Of a DNA stretch of 64,000 bases, positions 14,731-23,489 are shown piece after piece. Numbering within the stretch: the first letter of the stretch is position 1; each line of letters starts with the position of its first letter. A program made the translations under genes and the position numbers. The notes under the pieces were generated by a model that was not told the DNA's origin, did no database searches, and saw only the letters and a list, made by a program, of their open reading frames with translations. The stretch is taken from the NCBI GenBank assembly GCA_023263945.1, contig JALQTW010000002.1, positions 244,339 to 308,338 on the forward strand, given 5' to 3'. Origin of the DNA: Patescibacteria group bacterium (GTDB lineage: Bacteria; Patescibacteriota; Gracilibacteria; Peribacterales; Peribacteraceae).

Positions 14731-16131
14731 CTACTTCTTCGTATCCGCAAGCACATACGCGCAACGGTCACACTTATAGTGCGTTTTGCCACCCTGATGA
14801 ATTTCTACGAGGGTTCCTTTGCGGCATTCAGGGCACAACATGCCTGTCATCGCCTTGGGAGCACGGCCTTTTTGAGGTCCATGTTCACGGATGGTTGCAC
14901 TGCGAGGATGATCACGGAGTTTCTGGAGAACCTTTGCTTCAATCTGGCGAATACGTTCACGGGTGACATTAAATTCCTTTCCCACCTCTTCCAGCGTGTG
15001 ACCGATTCCATCACGAAGACCAAAGCGCATTTCGATAATCTTGCGTTCGCGGGGCGTTAAAAATTCCAACATCGCGTGCACATTTTCTTTGCGGAGCTGC
15101 CTGTTCGTTGCATCGAACGGATTCACCGCATCTTCATCCTCGATGAAGTCTCCCAGTTTTGAATCTTCTTCGGATCCCACTGGGGCTTCCAGGGAGATGA
15201 TATCCTGACTGATCTTCTGGATGTGACGAACTTTCTTAATGTCCATCTCCATTTCTACGGCTAGTTCTTCAACGGTCGGTTCACGACCAAGTTCCTGCAC
15301 AAGACGGCGCTGTGTATGCGTAAGCTTGTTGATGGTCTCCACCATGTGCACGGGAATACGAATCGTACGGGCCTGATCTGCAATAGCGCGTGTAATGGCC
15401 TGACGGATCCACCACGTTGCATAGGTGCTGAATTTGAAACCACGTTCAGGATCGAATTTTTCCACGGCACGGAAGAGGCCGATATTTCCTTCTTGAATGA
15501 GATCCAGGAACGAAAGTCCGCGACCCATGTATTTTTTTGCAATGGAAACGACGAGACGAAGGTTCGCTTCTGCAAGCTGCTGCTTGGCACCGGCGTCGCC
15601 TTTACGGATTCTGCGTGCAAGCTCCACCTCCTTACGTCCGTCGATAAGCGGCACACGACCGATTTCGGAGAGGTACATCCGCACGGAGTCATTGGAGATT
15701 TCGAGGAGATCCACCTCACGTTCTTTGCGACCATGTTTCTTCTCCTCTACCCCTTCTTTTTTCGTTTTTGGCTGCTCCAACTGGATTCCTGCAGATGCCA
15801 CAACTTCCAGTGATTCATCATCGCTCGTTGCCGCTGTGAGCGCGCCCTGTCCCCCTTCATCTTCACCGTGTTTTCCTTTGCCGTGCTTCTTCTGCCAGAT
15901 GAGCGTGTCCTTCACATCAATGACGTCAATACCGAGATCCACAAACAACGTGTACACGTTATCCAGAAGATCGATATCTTCTTCCGCATTCGGAATCGCC
16001 TTCAAAATTTCCTGGTGCGTGACGTAGCGCTGCTCGCGACCTTTCTTTACAAGATGTTTCACCTCATCAGGATATTTTTTCATGTCATCCTCCGTCGGTT
16101 GGTGGATGAATTTTCTCGGGTGGCTAGCCAT
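14731..16131 (-). CDS. rpoD: Primary sigma factor (sigma-70) with a C-terminal zinc ribbon
   Basis: 466 residues. An N-terminal region 1.1-like segment and a charged linker lead to region 1.2 ([15 protein letters not shown]), region 2 ([37 protein letters not shown]), region 3 and region 4 ([32 protein letters not shown]). Normal RpoD ends soon after region 4.2. Here about 55 further residues end in a CPEC-x22-CDRC zinc ribbon ([16 protein letters not shown]). The start at MASHPRKF (16131) lies 8 nt after TATACT; the longer frame runs through that box. dnaG lies immediately upstream, as in the classical macromolecular synthesis operon. Confidence 0.93.
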   Translation of the reverse strand: MASHPRKFIHQPTEDDMKKYPDEVKHLVKKGREQRYVTHQEILKAIPNAEEDIDLLDNVYTLFVDLGIDVIDVKDTLIWQKKHGKGKHGEDEGGQGALTAATSDDESLEVVASAGIQLEQPKTKKEGVEEKKHGRKEREVDLLEISNDSVRMYLSEIGRVPLIDGRKEVELARRIRKGDAGAKQQLAEANLRLVVSIAKKYMGRGLSFLDLIQEGNIGLFRAVEKFDPERGFKFSTYATWWIRQAITRAIADQARTIRIPVHMVETINKLTHTQRRLVQELGREPTVEELAVEMEMDIKKVRHIQKISQDIISLEAPVGSEEDSKLGDFIEDEDAVNPFDATNRQLRKENVHAMLEFLTPRERKIIEMRFGLRDGIGHTLEEVGKEFNVTRERIRQIEAKVLQKLRDHPRSATIREHGPQKGRAPKAMTGMLCPECRKGTLVEIHQGGKTHYKCDRCAYVLADTKK

Positions 16132-16139
16132 GGGACGAC

Positions 16140-16145
16140 AGTATA
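16140..16145 (-). promoter_or_regulatory. -10 box of rpoD
   Basis: TATACT on the minus strand, 8 nt before the ATG at 16131. Confidence 0.6.
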
Positions 16146-16172
16146 GAGATCCTTGGAAAAAAGCCAAGAGCA

Positions 16173-16261
16173 AAGCAGAGGTCAGAAAGCAGAAGACAGA
16201 AGGCAGTAACGCCAGTTTTTCTTTTGATCTCTCGCTTCTGACTTCTGATTTCTGGCTTCTT
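16173..16261. repeat. Heptamer-period inverted array between rpoD and dnaG
   Basis: Left arm 16173-16207: five 7-nt units of the form nnnCAGA. Right arm 16234-16261: four units of the form nnTTCTG, i.e. the reverse complement pattern. The last unit touches the dnaG stop codon (16260-16262). The arms can fold into a long imperfect hairpin. Confidence 0.8.
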
Positions 16262-18014
16262 ATAATGCCATCTTCGTCAGTTTCATGGACTGTTCAAACT
16301 GCGTAAGAAGCTGCACCTCTTCATCCTTTCGCCCTGCTTTCCTGGCTGCTTTCAGTTGTTCAATAATGGATTGCTGTTTTCTGCGAACGATCTCCCTATT
16401 GTGGGTCATGCATACCTTATGGAGCTCACGACGTGCCAGCGCTTGTGACCACTGCGAAAAATTTTCTTCACAGTAGAGCACAGCAACCGACAATTGCTGC
16501 TTGAATTCTTCTTCCAAAGGAAGACTAGAAACGAATCCTGGTGATGTGATGTCTGCTGCCTCCAGAATGAGGGCGACCACTTTCACAAGATCTTCCCGCT
16601 CGGAGGGGAGAAGTTCTTTCAACATGTCACGGTGATCGGGATACAATAGTGAAATAGCAATGGCCAGTTCTGCAACGGAAAACGGTAGTGTATCTGTTCT
16701 CTCACTCTTCTCTTCTTTGTTCTGTTTTGGAACAGCAACATTCCGTTTTTCCAAACGCTTCAGATCTGCCATCAGTGCATTCGGTGTACTTCCAAGGAGT
16801 CCCGCCGTCTTTTCGATGTACGCTTCACGCTCCACCGCGCTCTGAAGTTCGGAGATGAGTGGAAGAATATCTTCCATCACCAGTTTCTTTCCCTGCGGCG
16901 AAGAGAGGTCTGCGGAGCTGGATGTATCTTCCATCACAGCATCGATGTACGGAAGTCCTCCGTCGGAGGCCAGTTGCTTAAAGAGCACAGCATTTTTCAA
17001 CACCAGTTCATCAGGATCTTTCGCAGGAATGCTCACGGCGTGCACGGTCATCTCTGCTTTCGTGAGAATGCCAAAACTTCTGCGCGCAGCATCTTTTCCT
17101 GCACGGTCTTGATCTAAGCAGAGAATCGCTTTGTCTGCGTACCGATGCAGTAGCTGTGCATGTTCATCGGTGAGAGCGGTCCCACTCACTGCAACAACAT
17201 TCTGAATGCCCGCACGATGGGCAGCAATTACATCAAAGTATCCCTCTACCAGGAGAACCGACCTGGACGTGCGAATGGCGTCACGGGCTTTGGAAAGGCC
17301 GAACAGAATCTGGGATTTTCTGTAGAGTGGTGTCTCTGGGCTATTCACATACTTCGCCTCCCCCTCTGCAAGCGTGCGTCCACCAAAACCAACAATGCTT
17401 CCCTGATGATCTTCAATGGGAAACATGATGCGGTTTCGGAAGCGGTCGTACACACGTCCACTCTGCAAATCTTTTTCGATGCCGAGTCCACAATTGATGA
17501 TTTCCTGTTTGCTAAAGCCTGCTTTCAGAAGATGATCGTACGTTTCTGTAAACGAGTCCGGTGCAAAGCCGATCTCAAATTCTTCCAGTTGTTCGGCCGT
17601 GACACCACGCTCACGAAGATAATTTTGAGGATGCGGTGACGATGTCAGTCTGGAACGGTAGAACGACTTCGCACCCTCCAGACATTCTCGAAGCCTGTCT
17701 TTCTCTTCCTTCTTAGGACCACGAGAAAACGATTCTTTTGGAAGAGTTACTCCCGCTTTTTCAGCAAGATCTTTAATGGCTGTGGGAAAATCCACGCTTT
17801 CAATAGCCTGATAAAAACTGAAAATGTCTCCACCTGTCTGGCAGGCAAAACAGTACGCGATGCCTTTATCCGGCGAGATGAGAAGACTGGGATGCGAATC
17901 ACTATGGAATGGGCACAAACACACAAAGTTCCTTCCCTTCTTCTGCAACTGACAATACTCAGCGACAAGCTGCTCAATAGGAAGCCGCGATTTAATGTCT
18001 GCTCGGGGATCCAT
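16260..18014 (-). CDS. dnaG: DNA primase DnaG
   Basis: 584 residues. An N-terminal CHC2 zinc ribbon ([20 protein letters not shown]) is followed by the catalytic core and a TOPRIM domain ([16 protein letters not shown] from about 253, [11 protein letters not shown] near 299). The C-terminal helical region is presumably the helicase-binding part. It makes RNA primers for replication. The start at [11 protein letters not shown] is 9 nt after TATACT (18024-18029). The stop codon is embedded in a 7-nt-period array. Confidence 0.95.
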   Translation of the reverse strand: MDPRADIKSRLPIEQLVAEYCQLQKKGRNFVCLCPFHSDSHPSLLISPDKGIAYCFACQTGGDIFSFYQAIESVDFPTAIKDLAEKAGVTLPKESFSRGPKKEEKDRLRECLEGAKSFYRSRLTSSPHPQNYLRERGVTAEQLEEFEIGFAPDSFTETYDHLLKAGFSKQEIINCGLGIEKDLQSGRVYDRFRNRIMFPIEDHQGSIVGFGGRTLAEGEAKYVNSPETPLYRKSQILFGLSKARDAIRTSRSVLLVEGYFDVIAAHRAGIQNVVAVSGTALTDEHAQLLHRYADKAILCLDQDRAGKDAARRSFGILTKAEMTVHAVSIPAKDPDELVLKNAVLFKQLASDGGLPYIDAVMEDTSSSADLSSPQGKKLVMEDILPLISELQSAVEREAYIEKTAGLLGSTPNALMADLKRLEKRNVAVPKQNKEEKSERTDTLPFSVAELAIAISLLYPDHRDMLKELLPSEREDLVKVVALILEAADITSPGFVSSLPLEEEFKQQLSVAVLYCEENFSQWSQALARRELHKVCMTHNREIVRRKQQSIIEQLKAARKAGRKDEEVQLLTQFEQSMKLTKMAL

Positions 18015-18023
18015 GGGGAGATG

Positions 18024-18029
18024 AGTATA
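18024..18029 (-). promoter_or_regulatory. -10 box of dnaG
   Basis: TATACT on the minus strand, 9 nt before the ATG at 18014. Confidence 0.55.
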
Positions 18030-18037
18030 GCAAAGTT

Positions 18038-19507
18038 TCAGCTATGCATCTGAACTATTTCCCGCGGCAATCGGTTCAATAGTTGCGCGTTTTTTAGCAG
18101 TCCCCTGCCAATGCACAAAGGGAGGTCGGGCAATGCATGAAGACGAAGTAAAACATCACCATCATCAAAGTCCGATGTCATGTCCTGCACATTGTGGCCA
18201 TGTATAAGATTTTGAAATTGATCATCTGAGAGATCGATGATTTGTTGTGTTGCTTCAAGCCCACGCAGTGTTGCCATGTCATGCGACAAACGAAGAAGTC
18301 CATGGTCCGTTGCTTTGCCAAACGGAAGACCCATCGCAAAGTCCGACGTTGGGAGTGGAGTGTCTGCAACTTCTTTCGTCGTGATGAATACCTGCTTTGG
18401 CGATGCCATGAGTGTTTCGTCGTCACGAAGGAATGGAACACCGTACCAATCTGCAAGACGGTTCGTCATCGCTTTTATTTCGTTCCGTAGTAAGGGTTTT
18501 TCAAAACGATGTACAAGATCCATCCTGTCTGCACTGCGCGTAGGTGCATGCTTCTCCAACACCGCACAGAAAAATCCTTCAGTATCGAAGGTCTGGGGCC
18601 AGAGGCGCAACGAGGGAAAGCGTGTAGCGGATAGCGAATAGCGTGTAGGGTTATTTTTTTGGAGCCAATCCTGAACACGGTTTGAATCCGAAAATGCTGA
18701 TACTATCCGCAAATCGCTAATCGCTAATCGCTCATATCCCAGGGCTGAAACTTGTTCACTAAATTTGTTCAATATGACGGAAACCACTCCCTCATTTTCT
18801 TCGGGTGTCAGCGTGCAAGTGGAGTACACAATTCTTCCACCCACTTTGCATGTGTGAATGGCCGCTTCCAAAAGGTCACACTGAAGCCGCACCATTTTTT
18901 GGATGTTGTCATGGGAACTGTAATCAAGTGCTGTTGGATCTTTTCGAAGTGTCCCCTGGGCTGTACACGGAGCATCACACAACACACGGTCGAACCGACC
19001 CGTCATGTGCCTGCTGTACCACTGTCCAACTTTTTTAATGATGATGGCATTCATAACGCCACACCGTTGTAAGTTTGTATTGAGCGTCCAGAGTCTTTTT
19101 TCCTGCATATCATTTGCAATGAGCACTCCCCTTCGCTGCATCCGTGCGGCAATTTGCGTCGTCTTACTTCCGGGTGCTGCAGACATATCCAGAATTGTTT
19201 CTCCCGGCTGAGGATCAAGCAGTGCAACCGGCAACATGCTTGCAGCTTCCTGCATGTACGTTCCACCCATCATGTGCAGAAGATCTTTCCCTAAAGCAGT
19301 TTCACGATCTTCACGATCGATGAAAAATCCTTCCGGACACCACGGTACAGGCTCGATTTTCCAATGCATTTTTTGTGCATACTGTTCAAATTTTTTGATC
19401 GGAATTTTCAGCGTATTGACGCGCTTACTCTTACGAAGAGGTCGTGCACTTGTTTCCTTCAGAGCCGAGAGATCGGTGAGATCTTTGTAGCGATCAAACA
19501 CATGCAT
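18038..19507 (-). CDS. RNA cytosine-C5 methyltransferase, NOL1/NOP2/Sun (RsmB/RsmF-like)
   Basis: 489 residues. The SAM site DMSAAPGSKT (about 107-116), the DAPCTAQGT loop with the first conserved Cys (about 178) and the catalytic YSTCTL (about 223) are all intact. It probably methylates rRNA or tRNA. Between the catalytic core and the C-terminal RNA-binding part, about residues 257-297 are encoded by a heptamer-period inverted array (18619-18737: RLAISDLRI ... NNPTRYSLSATRF) that keeps the frame. A C-terminal PUA-like region follows. The array probably forms a disordered surface loop. The promoter is unclear. Confidence 0.85.
   Translation of the reverse strand: MHVFDRYKDLTDLSALKETSARPLRKSKRVNTLKIPIKKFEQYAQKMHWKIEPVPWCPEGFFIDREDRETALGKDLLHMMGGTYMQEAASMLPVALLDPQPGETILDMSAAPGSKTTQIAARMQRRGVLIANDMQEKRLWTLNTNLQRCGVMNAIIIKKVGQWYSRHMTGRFDRVLCDAPCTAQGTLRKDPTALDYSSHDNIQKMVRLQCDLLEAAIHTCKVGGRIVYSTCTLTPEENEGVVSVILNKFSEQVSALGYERLAISDLRIVSAFSDSNRVQDWLQKNNPTRYSLSATRFPSLRLWPQTFDTEGFFCAVLEKHAPTRSADRMDLVHRFEKPLLRNEIKAMTNRLADWYGVPFLRDDETLMASPKQVFITTKEVADTPLPTSDFAMGLPFGKATDHGLLRLSHDMATLRGLEATQQIIDLSDDQFQNLIHGHNVQDMTSDFDDGDVLLRLHALPDLPLCIGRGLLKNAQLLNRLPREIVQMHS
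18619..18737. repeat. Heptamer-period inverted array inside the RsmB-like gene
   Basis: Left arm 18619-18653: AGCGTGT, AGCGGAT, AGCGAAT, AGCGTGT, AGGGTTA. Right arm 18703-18737: CTATCCG, CAAATCG, CTAATCG, CTAATCG, CTCATAT. The arms are mutually reverse-complementary in pattern and are separated by about 50 bp. The open frame passes through both. Confidence 0.85.
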
Positions 19508-19548
19508 GATGGATGTACCTTAGCATGAAGAGGTGTAGAATGTGCTCC

Positions 19549-19725
19549 ATGCGTTCTCTGAAACATGATGAAATAACGCCACTCGATATGCGCTGCAATG
19601 CTGCCGAGGAACGAGTAGAAATGCTCGATCAGTTGGAACCGCCAAGCGACCCAAATGATAGAATGCGACAGCTACAGGCTCGCGCGGTTCTTGCACTTGG
19701 CATGATGGTGCGAGGAGCACCGTAG
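19549..19725 (+). CDS. Small hypothetical protein
   Basis: 58 residues starting at MRSLKHDEITPLD, chosen because TAGAAT ends 7 nt before this ATG; an upstream in-frame start would run through the box. It is polar and helical, with Asn-Asp-Arg-Met motifs and no known family. It lies between the divergent methyltransferase gene and the convergent end of leuS, three bases from the leuS stop. Its coding status rests on the promoter match and the clean frame only. Confidence 0.45.
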   Translation: MRSLKHDEITPLDMRCNAAEERVEMLDQLEPPSDPNDRMRQLQARAVLALGMMVRGAP

Positions 19726-19728
19726 CAT

Positions 19729-22698
19729 TTAGAAAACCAAACTCACCAACTTTCCTTTTACATAAATCGCCTTTTTCGGTTCCTTTCCTTCCAGGAATTT
19801 CTGCACATTGGGATGAGCCCTTGCTTGAGTGATGATGTCCGCCTCCGTAATATCTGGCGACACGAACAACTCTGCACGGAGTTTTCCGTTCACTTGTACC
19901 ACGACGGTGATCGATGTTTCCTTGATGAGTGATGCGTCGAACGCAGGCCATGCTTGTTCAATCGCAAATCCTTTTCCGCCAAGCACCTCCCATAACTCTT
20001 CAGAAAGGTGGGGAGCAAGAGGAGCGAGGAGCAAAACAATCTTCTGAAGTGTCTCGACTGTCATTCCTTCCTCTTTTTCGGCACCATTCAAGAATTCCAT
20101 GAGCGCACTGATTGCAGTGTTGAATCGTAGCGCCTGGATATCGTCAGAAACCTTCCTAACTGTTTTCTCACGGAGCCCTAAAATTTGAGCTGAATCCTGA
20201 TCAACTTTTTTGTTCTCTTTTACCAGACGATACATGCGCTGCGCAAAGCGATCCACTCCTTTGATACCCGTATCACTCCAGTCTCCCCCATCGGTGAACG
20301 GTCCCATGAACATTAAGTACATTCTAAAAACATCGGAGCCGTGCTTATCGATAAAACTATCGGGGCTGACAACATTCCCCTTCGACTTGCTCATCTTTGC
20401 ACCTTGATTTGTAATGAGTCCTTGATGAACTAATTTTTTGAACGGCTCATCATGTGTTACATAGGCAAAATCTTTAAGAGCCATCATCACAAAACGAGCA
20501 TAAATAAGGTGCATACAGGCGTGCTCGGGGCCACCGATGTACATGGAAACGGGCATCCAGGTGCGCTCGATCTGCGGATCGATCAGAGTTTCGAGTTTCG
20601 AGTTTCGAGTTTCGAGAGATTCCGCCTTCTTACTCGTACCTCGTGCCTCGTAACTCGTAGCTAGATATCTTAGATAGTAAAAACTCGAGCATACAAACGT
20701 ATCCATCGTATCGTACTCTGGCGTCCAGCCCTTTCCGAAGAGCTTTTCCGTGCGTTGCTTAAATTCTTTTGATGCCTTCAGTGGTGACTCCCCTGTGGGT
20801 TTAAATTCGACGTCTGTTGGAAGGAGCCATGGCAAATGTTCCTCGGGAACAGGGTGAGCATTTCCTTCGGGGTCGTAGACGACCGGGATAGGAGCACCCC
20901 AATAGCGTTGACGCGAGATGAGCCAGTCACGGAGACGATACTTAATAACTCCTTTTCCTTTTTTCTCTTTTTCGAGCCACGCTATCATTTTCTTTTTTGC
21001 TTCATCTATTCGAAGCCCATCCAAAAAGTCCGAATTGCAGTGCACACCATCATTGGTAAATGCCTCCTTCGAAAGATCTCCTCCCTGAAGAACTTCTTTG
21101 ATCGGTAATGTAAACTCCTTTGCGAAATCGTAATCTCGTTCATCATGACCAGGAACTGCCATGACTGCACCCGTGCCGTAGGTGATGAGAGCATAATCCG
21201 CAATCCAGACAGGAATTTTTTCTCCGGTCACAGGATGCAAAGCAAATGCACCCGTCGGTTCACCTGTTTTTGATTTGTTCAGCTCCGTGCGTTCCAGCTC
21301 CGTCTTCTTCTTCACGCTTTCCTGATACTTCTTCACTGCTGATTTGCGATCCGCCGTTGTTATGACTTCTACAAGAGGGTGCTCTGGAGCAAGAACAACG
21401 TACGTGACACCAAATAACGTATCGGGGCGCGTGGTGAAGACAGTTACCTGTTGAGGTAGTGAAGAAAGAATACGATTCATGGGATCAATCGCATCTTTTT
21501 TCGGGTTATTCTGAATATAAGCGATAACTGTCTCAAATTGATTTTTATCGACAACATCTACAAAGTGTTTTTTTTCCGCCCACAAGTGCCCATCCTCAAA
21601 GGCATTTTTCTTCAGAAACTCGCGTGAGCTTGCTCCCTTTAATTTCTTCACAATATCCTTCTCCAAATGTCGGCCTTCTGCAAAGCTGACAAGTAAATGT
21701 ATATGATCTGGCATGGCTGCTGCCTCATGCAAAACAATATCATGCCTCCTCGCAATATCCTCCAGTATGCGAAGAATCATTTCGGCATATGGCTTCTCGG
21801 AAAATACAGACCCACGTGCGTAAGGCGAAAAGATAAGATGAACCGTCCTTACGCGCGAATGAATTCGCGCCTTCCACTCGTCCGTTAACCCCCGATTAAG
21901 GTGCGTTAACCCCCGATTTAAATCGGGGGTTAACGTGTCCGATATTTCAGGCCAATTTATTGGCCCAATAAAACCACGTTTTGTATCAGCCACATCAAAT
22001 ACGATTTCTGCCCCTTCACTGCGACCAATCCAATTCCGCTGCATGATCTTTGTTTTTTCTGGCCAGTCGAGATCATTCAAACCATTCAGGAGGCATTGTG
22101 CATAATCTGTAATTTTCCAGAACCACTGCTTGAGCGGTAACTGCACAACAGGAGTGCCGCACCTCTCACAAACGCCATTCTGCGCCTGCTCATTTGCAAG
22201 AACAGTCTGATCATTGGGACACCAGTTCACGTTCGCCTCTTTCTTATAGGCAAGTCCATTCTTGTACATCTGTAAAAACAACCACTGGGTCCATTGATAG
22301 TAGGAAGGGTCACTCGTATTGAGTGTCTTCGACCAGTCGTACATACACCCCATGCGAGAGAGCTGCTTGATCATAGTTTCCACGTTCTTCGCTGTAGACT
22401 CGGCCGGAGGAACGCCGGTTTTGATGGCATAGTTTTCAGCAGGAAGGCCGAATGCGTCGAACCCCATCGGTTCCATGACATCGAATCCCTGCATCCTCAT
22501 GAAGCGTGCGTAACTGTCTGCTGGAGCAAAGTTGTACCAGTGACCTACGTGCAACTTGTCTCCGCTTGGGTACGGAAACATCACGAGTGAATAGAAAGGC
22601 TTTTTCGCCTTGGCAAGATCAACTTCGTAGAGCTTTGCATCAGCCCATTTCTTCTGCCATTTCGCCTCAATCGACGATGGATCGTAAAAGTCGGACAT
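19729..22698 (-). CDS. leuS: Leucyl-tRNA synthetase with an in-frame IS200/IS605-type transposase domain
   Basis: 989 residues against a usual 800-870. The class I site is intact: HVGH (50-53) and KMSKS in GAKMSKSKGNVVSP. The zinc module has CPNDQ and CERCGTP, and the editing domain starts at VTVFTTRPDTLFGVTY. About 178 extra residues (about 237-415) separate EIVFDVADT from QQVTVFTTRPD, exactly at the hinge into the CP1 editing domain. They contain a Y1 transposase: MPDHIHLLV (H332, H334), KGASSREFL, LWAEKKHFV and Y394 in AYIQNNPK. A second in-frame intrusion, from a 7-nt-period array, adds TSYEARGTSKKAES and RNSKLET after FYYLRYLA. The start at MSDFYDPSS lies 7 nt after TATTCT; the longer frame is unconserved. 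It charges tRNA-Leu. Confidence 0.93.
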   Translation of the reverse strand: MSDFYDPSSIEAKWQKKWADAKLYEVDLAKAKKPFYSLVMFPYPSGDKLHVGHWYNFAPADSYARFMRMQGFDVMEPMGFDAFGLPAENYAIKTGVPPAESTAKNVETMIKQLSRMGCMYDWSKTLNTSDPSYYQWTQWLFLQMYKNGLAYKKEANVNWCPNDQTVLANEQAQNGVCERCGTPVVQLPLKQWFWKITDYAQCLLNGLNDLDWPEKTKIMQRNWIGRSEGAEIVFDVADTKRGFIGPINWPEISDTLTPDLNRGLTHLNRGLTDEWKARIHSRVRTVHLIFSPYARGSVFSEKPYAEMILRILEDIARRHDIVLHEAAAMPDHIHLLVSFAEGRHLEKDIVKKLKGASSREFLKKNAFEDGHLWAEKKHFVDVVDKNQFETVIAYIQNNPKKDAIDPMNRILSSLPQQVTVFTTRPDTLFGVTYVVLAPEHPLVEVITTADRKSAVKKYQESVKKKTELERTELNKSKTGEPTGAFALHPVTGEKIPVWIADYALITYGTGAVMAVPGHDERDYDFAKEFTLPIKEVLQGGDLSKEAFTNDGVHCNSDFLDGLRIDEAKKKMIAWLEKEKKGKGVIKYRLRDWLISRQRYWGAPIPVVYDPEGNAHPVPEEHLPWLLPTDVEFKPTGESPLKASKEFKQRTEKLFGKGWTPEYDTMDTFVCSSFYYLRYLATSYEARGTSKKAESLETRNSKLETLIDPQIERTWMPVSMYIGGPEHACMHLIYARFVMMALKDFAYVTHDEPFKKLVHQGLITNQGAKMSKSKGNVVSPDSFIDKHGSDVFRMYLMFMGPFTDGGDWSDTGIKGVDRFAQRMYRLVKENKKVDQDSAQILGLREKTVRKVSDDIQALRFNTAISALMEFLNGAEKEEGMTVETLQKIVLLLAPLAPHLSEELWEVLGGKGFAIEQAWPAFDASLIKETSITVVVQVNGKLRAELFVSPDITEADIITQARAHPNVQKFLEGKEPKKAIYVKGKLVSLVF
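20588..20665. repeat. Heptamer-period inverted array inside leuS
   Basis: Left arm 20588-20615: GTTTCGA repeated four times exactly. Right arm 20631-20665: TACTCGT, ACCTCGT, GCCTCGT, AACTCGT, AGCTAGA. The arms are inverted relative to each other (CGAG against CTCG). The insertion keeps the leuS frame, between FYYLRYLA and IDPQIERTWMPV. Confidence 0.88.
21853..21870. repeat. Short palindrome in the leuS insert
   Basis: GCGCGAAT and ATTCGCGC are separated by GA; it is translated as part of the LeuRS insert. Confidence 0.5.
21883..21935. repeat. Palindromic end of the embedded element
   Basis: 21904-21935 is a perfect 32-bp palindrome (half site CGTTAACCCCCGATTT). A 17-bp half copy, CGTTAACCCCCGATTAA, precedes it at 21883-21899. 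This REP-like structure is the type of hairpin that Y1 transposases recognise. It is translated as LTPDLNRGLTHLNRGLT. Confidence 0.8.
21951..21966. repeat. Second palindrome near the element boundary
   Basis: GGCCAATTTATTGGCC, a perfect 16-bp palindrome, about 24 bp inside the leuS-proximal boundary of the insert. Confidence 0.55.
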
Positions 22699-22705
22699 CG
22701 GGTAT

Positions 22706-22711
22706 AGAATA
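22706..22711 (-). promoter_or_regulatory. -10 box of leuS
   Basis: TATTCT on the minus strand, 7 nt before the ATG at 22698. Confidence 0.5.
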
Positions 22712-22733
22712 AACCCAAAGCCCCAGTTCGTAT

Positions 22734-23468
22734 ATGTTTCACCTTTCTCGGGATTTCGAACGCGGCAGAGTACAACTGATGGACGGCCAGGGTCCAACAA
22801 ATGAAATAGAACCGGATGCAGATCTCGTGCTGGGTGATATTGCTTCAATATTGAAAGAATCCAGCATTTCACTTGAAGAATTGATCGGAGATCCGAATGA
22901 AGCGAACTTCAGATTTAGCGCATGGCGACATTGGCGGGATGAACTCTGCCCAGAGTTTGAGGAACGGTATGTCGATTTGAAAAAACGCGCAGGCAGTGTA
23001 TGCATTGTTGATATCGACTGGTTGCGCAAGGAGGACGTCAAAATTGTCCGGGAGATTGCCCAAAAATTTTCTGCAGGTCCATTGAACGCCGATCTTGAAA
23101 GGAATCTCTCTTTCCCAGTGAACACCTTAGGGAAGGTAGCGCAAACCTTCGATGGGGATCTAGCGGGATTCGTGATCTATGAACTGCGTAATAAAGATCT
23201 GCACATTCTCTATGGCGGTGTTGCAGAAGAAGCAAAACGTCATTTGGTTGGATCTCAAATAGTGGATGACCTCATCAGGCAGGCTCGCATGGATAACAGA
23301 AATCGAATTCTTGCGGAGGTATGGGAAAGGAATCTCGCCGCACAGCTGTTTCTTCGCTCGCAAGGATTCCGTGCTGTGTCAATTCATCGGAATGTTTCAG
23401 ATGACCCTAGCGAAACATCGTACGTCATGGAATATAGTATGAGAGAAAATAATTACGAGTTGAGCTGA
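22734..23468 (+). CDS. GNAT-family N-acetyltransferase
   Basis: 244 residues. The C-terminal half has the GNAT pattern: a strand pair DLAGFVIYEL and LHILYGGVAEEAKRHLVGSQ (acetyl-CoA loop), then a helix VDDLIRQAR and LFLRSQGFRAVS near the end, as in RimI-like enzymes. The N-terminal 100 residues are specific to this protein. It is divergent from leuS (36 bp apart). The start is uncertain: ATG 22734 or ATG 22779 (MDGQGPTNEI). A second GNAT-like gene follows 21 bp downstream, so the two may act together. The substrate is unknown. Confidence 0.7.
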   Translation: MFHLSRDFERGRVQLMDGQGPTNEIEPDADLVLGDIASILKESSISLEELIGDPNEANFRFSAWRHWRDELCPEFEERYVDLKKRAGSVCIVDIDWLRKEDVKIVREIAQKFSAGPLNADLERNLSFPVNTLGKVAQTFDGDLAGFVIYELRNKDLHILYGGVAEEAKRHLVGSQIVDDLIRQARMDNRNRILAEVWERNLAAQLFLRSQGFRAVSIHRNVSDDPSETSYVMEYSMRENNYELS

Positions 23469-23489
23469 GACATGCTAGACTAAAGCACT

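Larger units (their letters stand above)
21454..21990 (-). mobile_element. IS200/IS605-type element embedded in frame in leuS
   Basis: The segment encodes a complete Y1/HUH transposase fold of about 115 residues, with both His residues of the HUH motif and the catalytic Tyr. A block of palindromes lies on its N-terminal (upstream) side at 21853-21966, as at the left end of IS200/IS605 or REP-associated elements. There are no stop codons and no frame change on either side, so the element is translated as part of LeuRS. Boundaries are estimated from where the synthetase sequence resumes. No clear matching palindrome was seen at the downstream boundary near 21454. Confidence 0.8.

Noticed and set aside
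19729-22698. leuS as two genes interrupted by an insertion sequence
   Set aside because: The frame is continuous through both boundaries, with no stop, new start or frameshift, so a single fused protein is the simpler reading.
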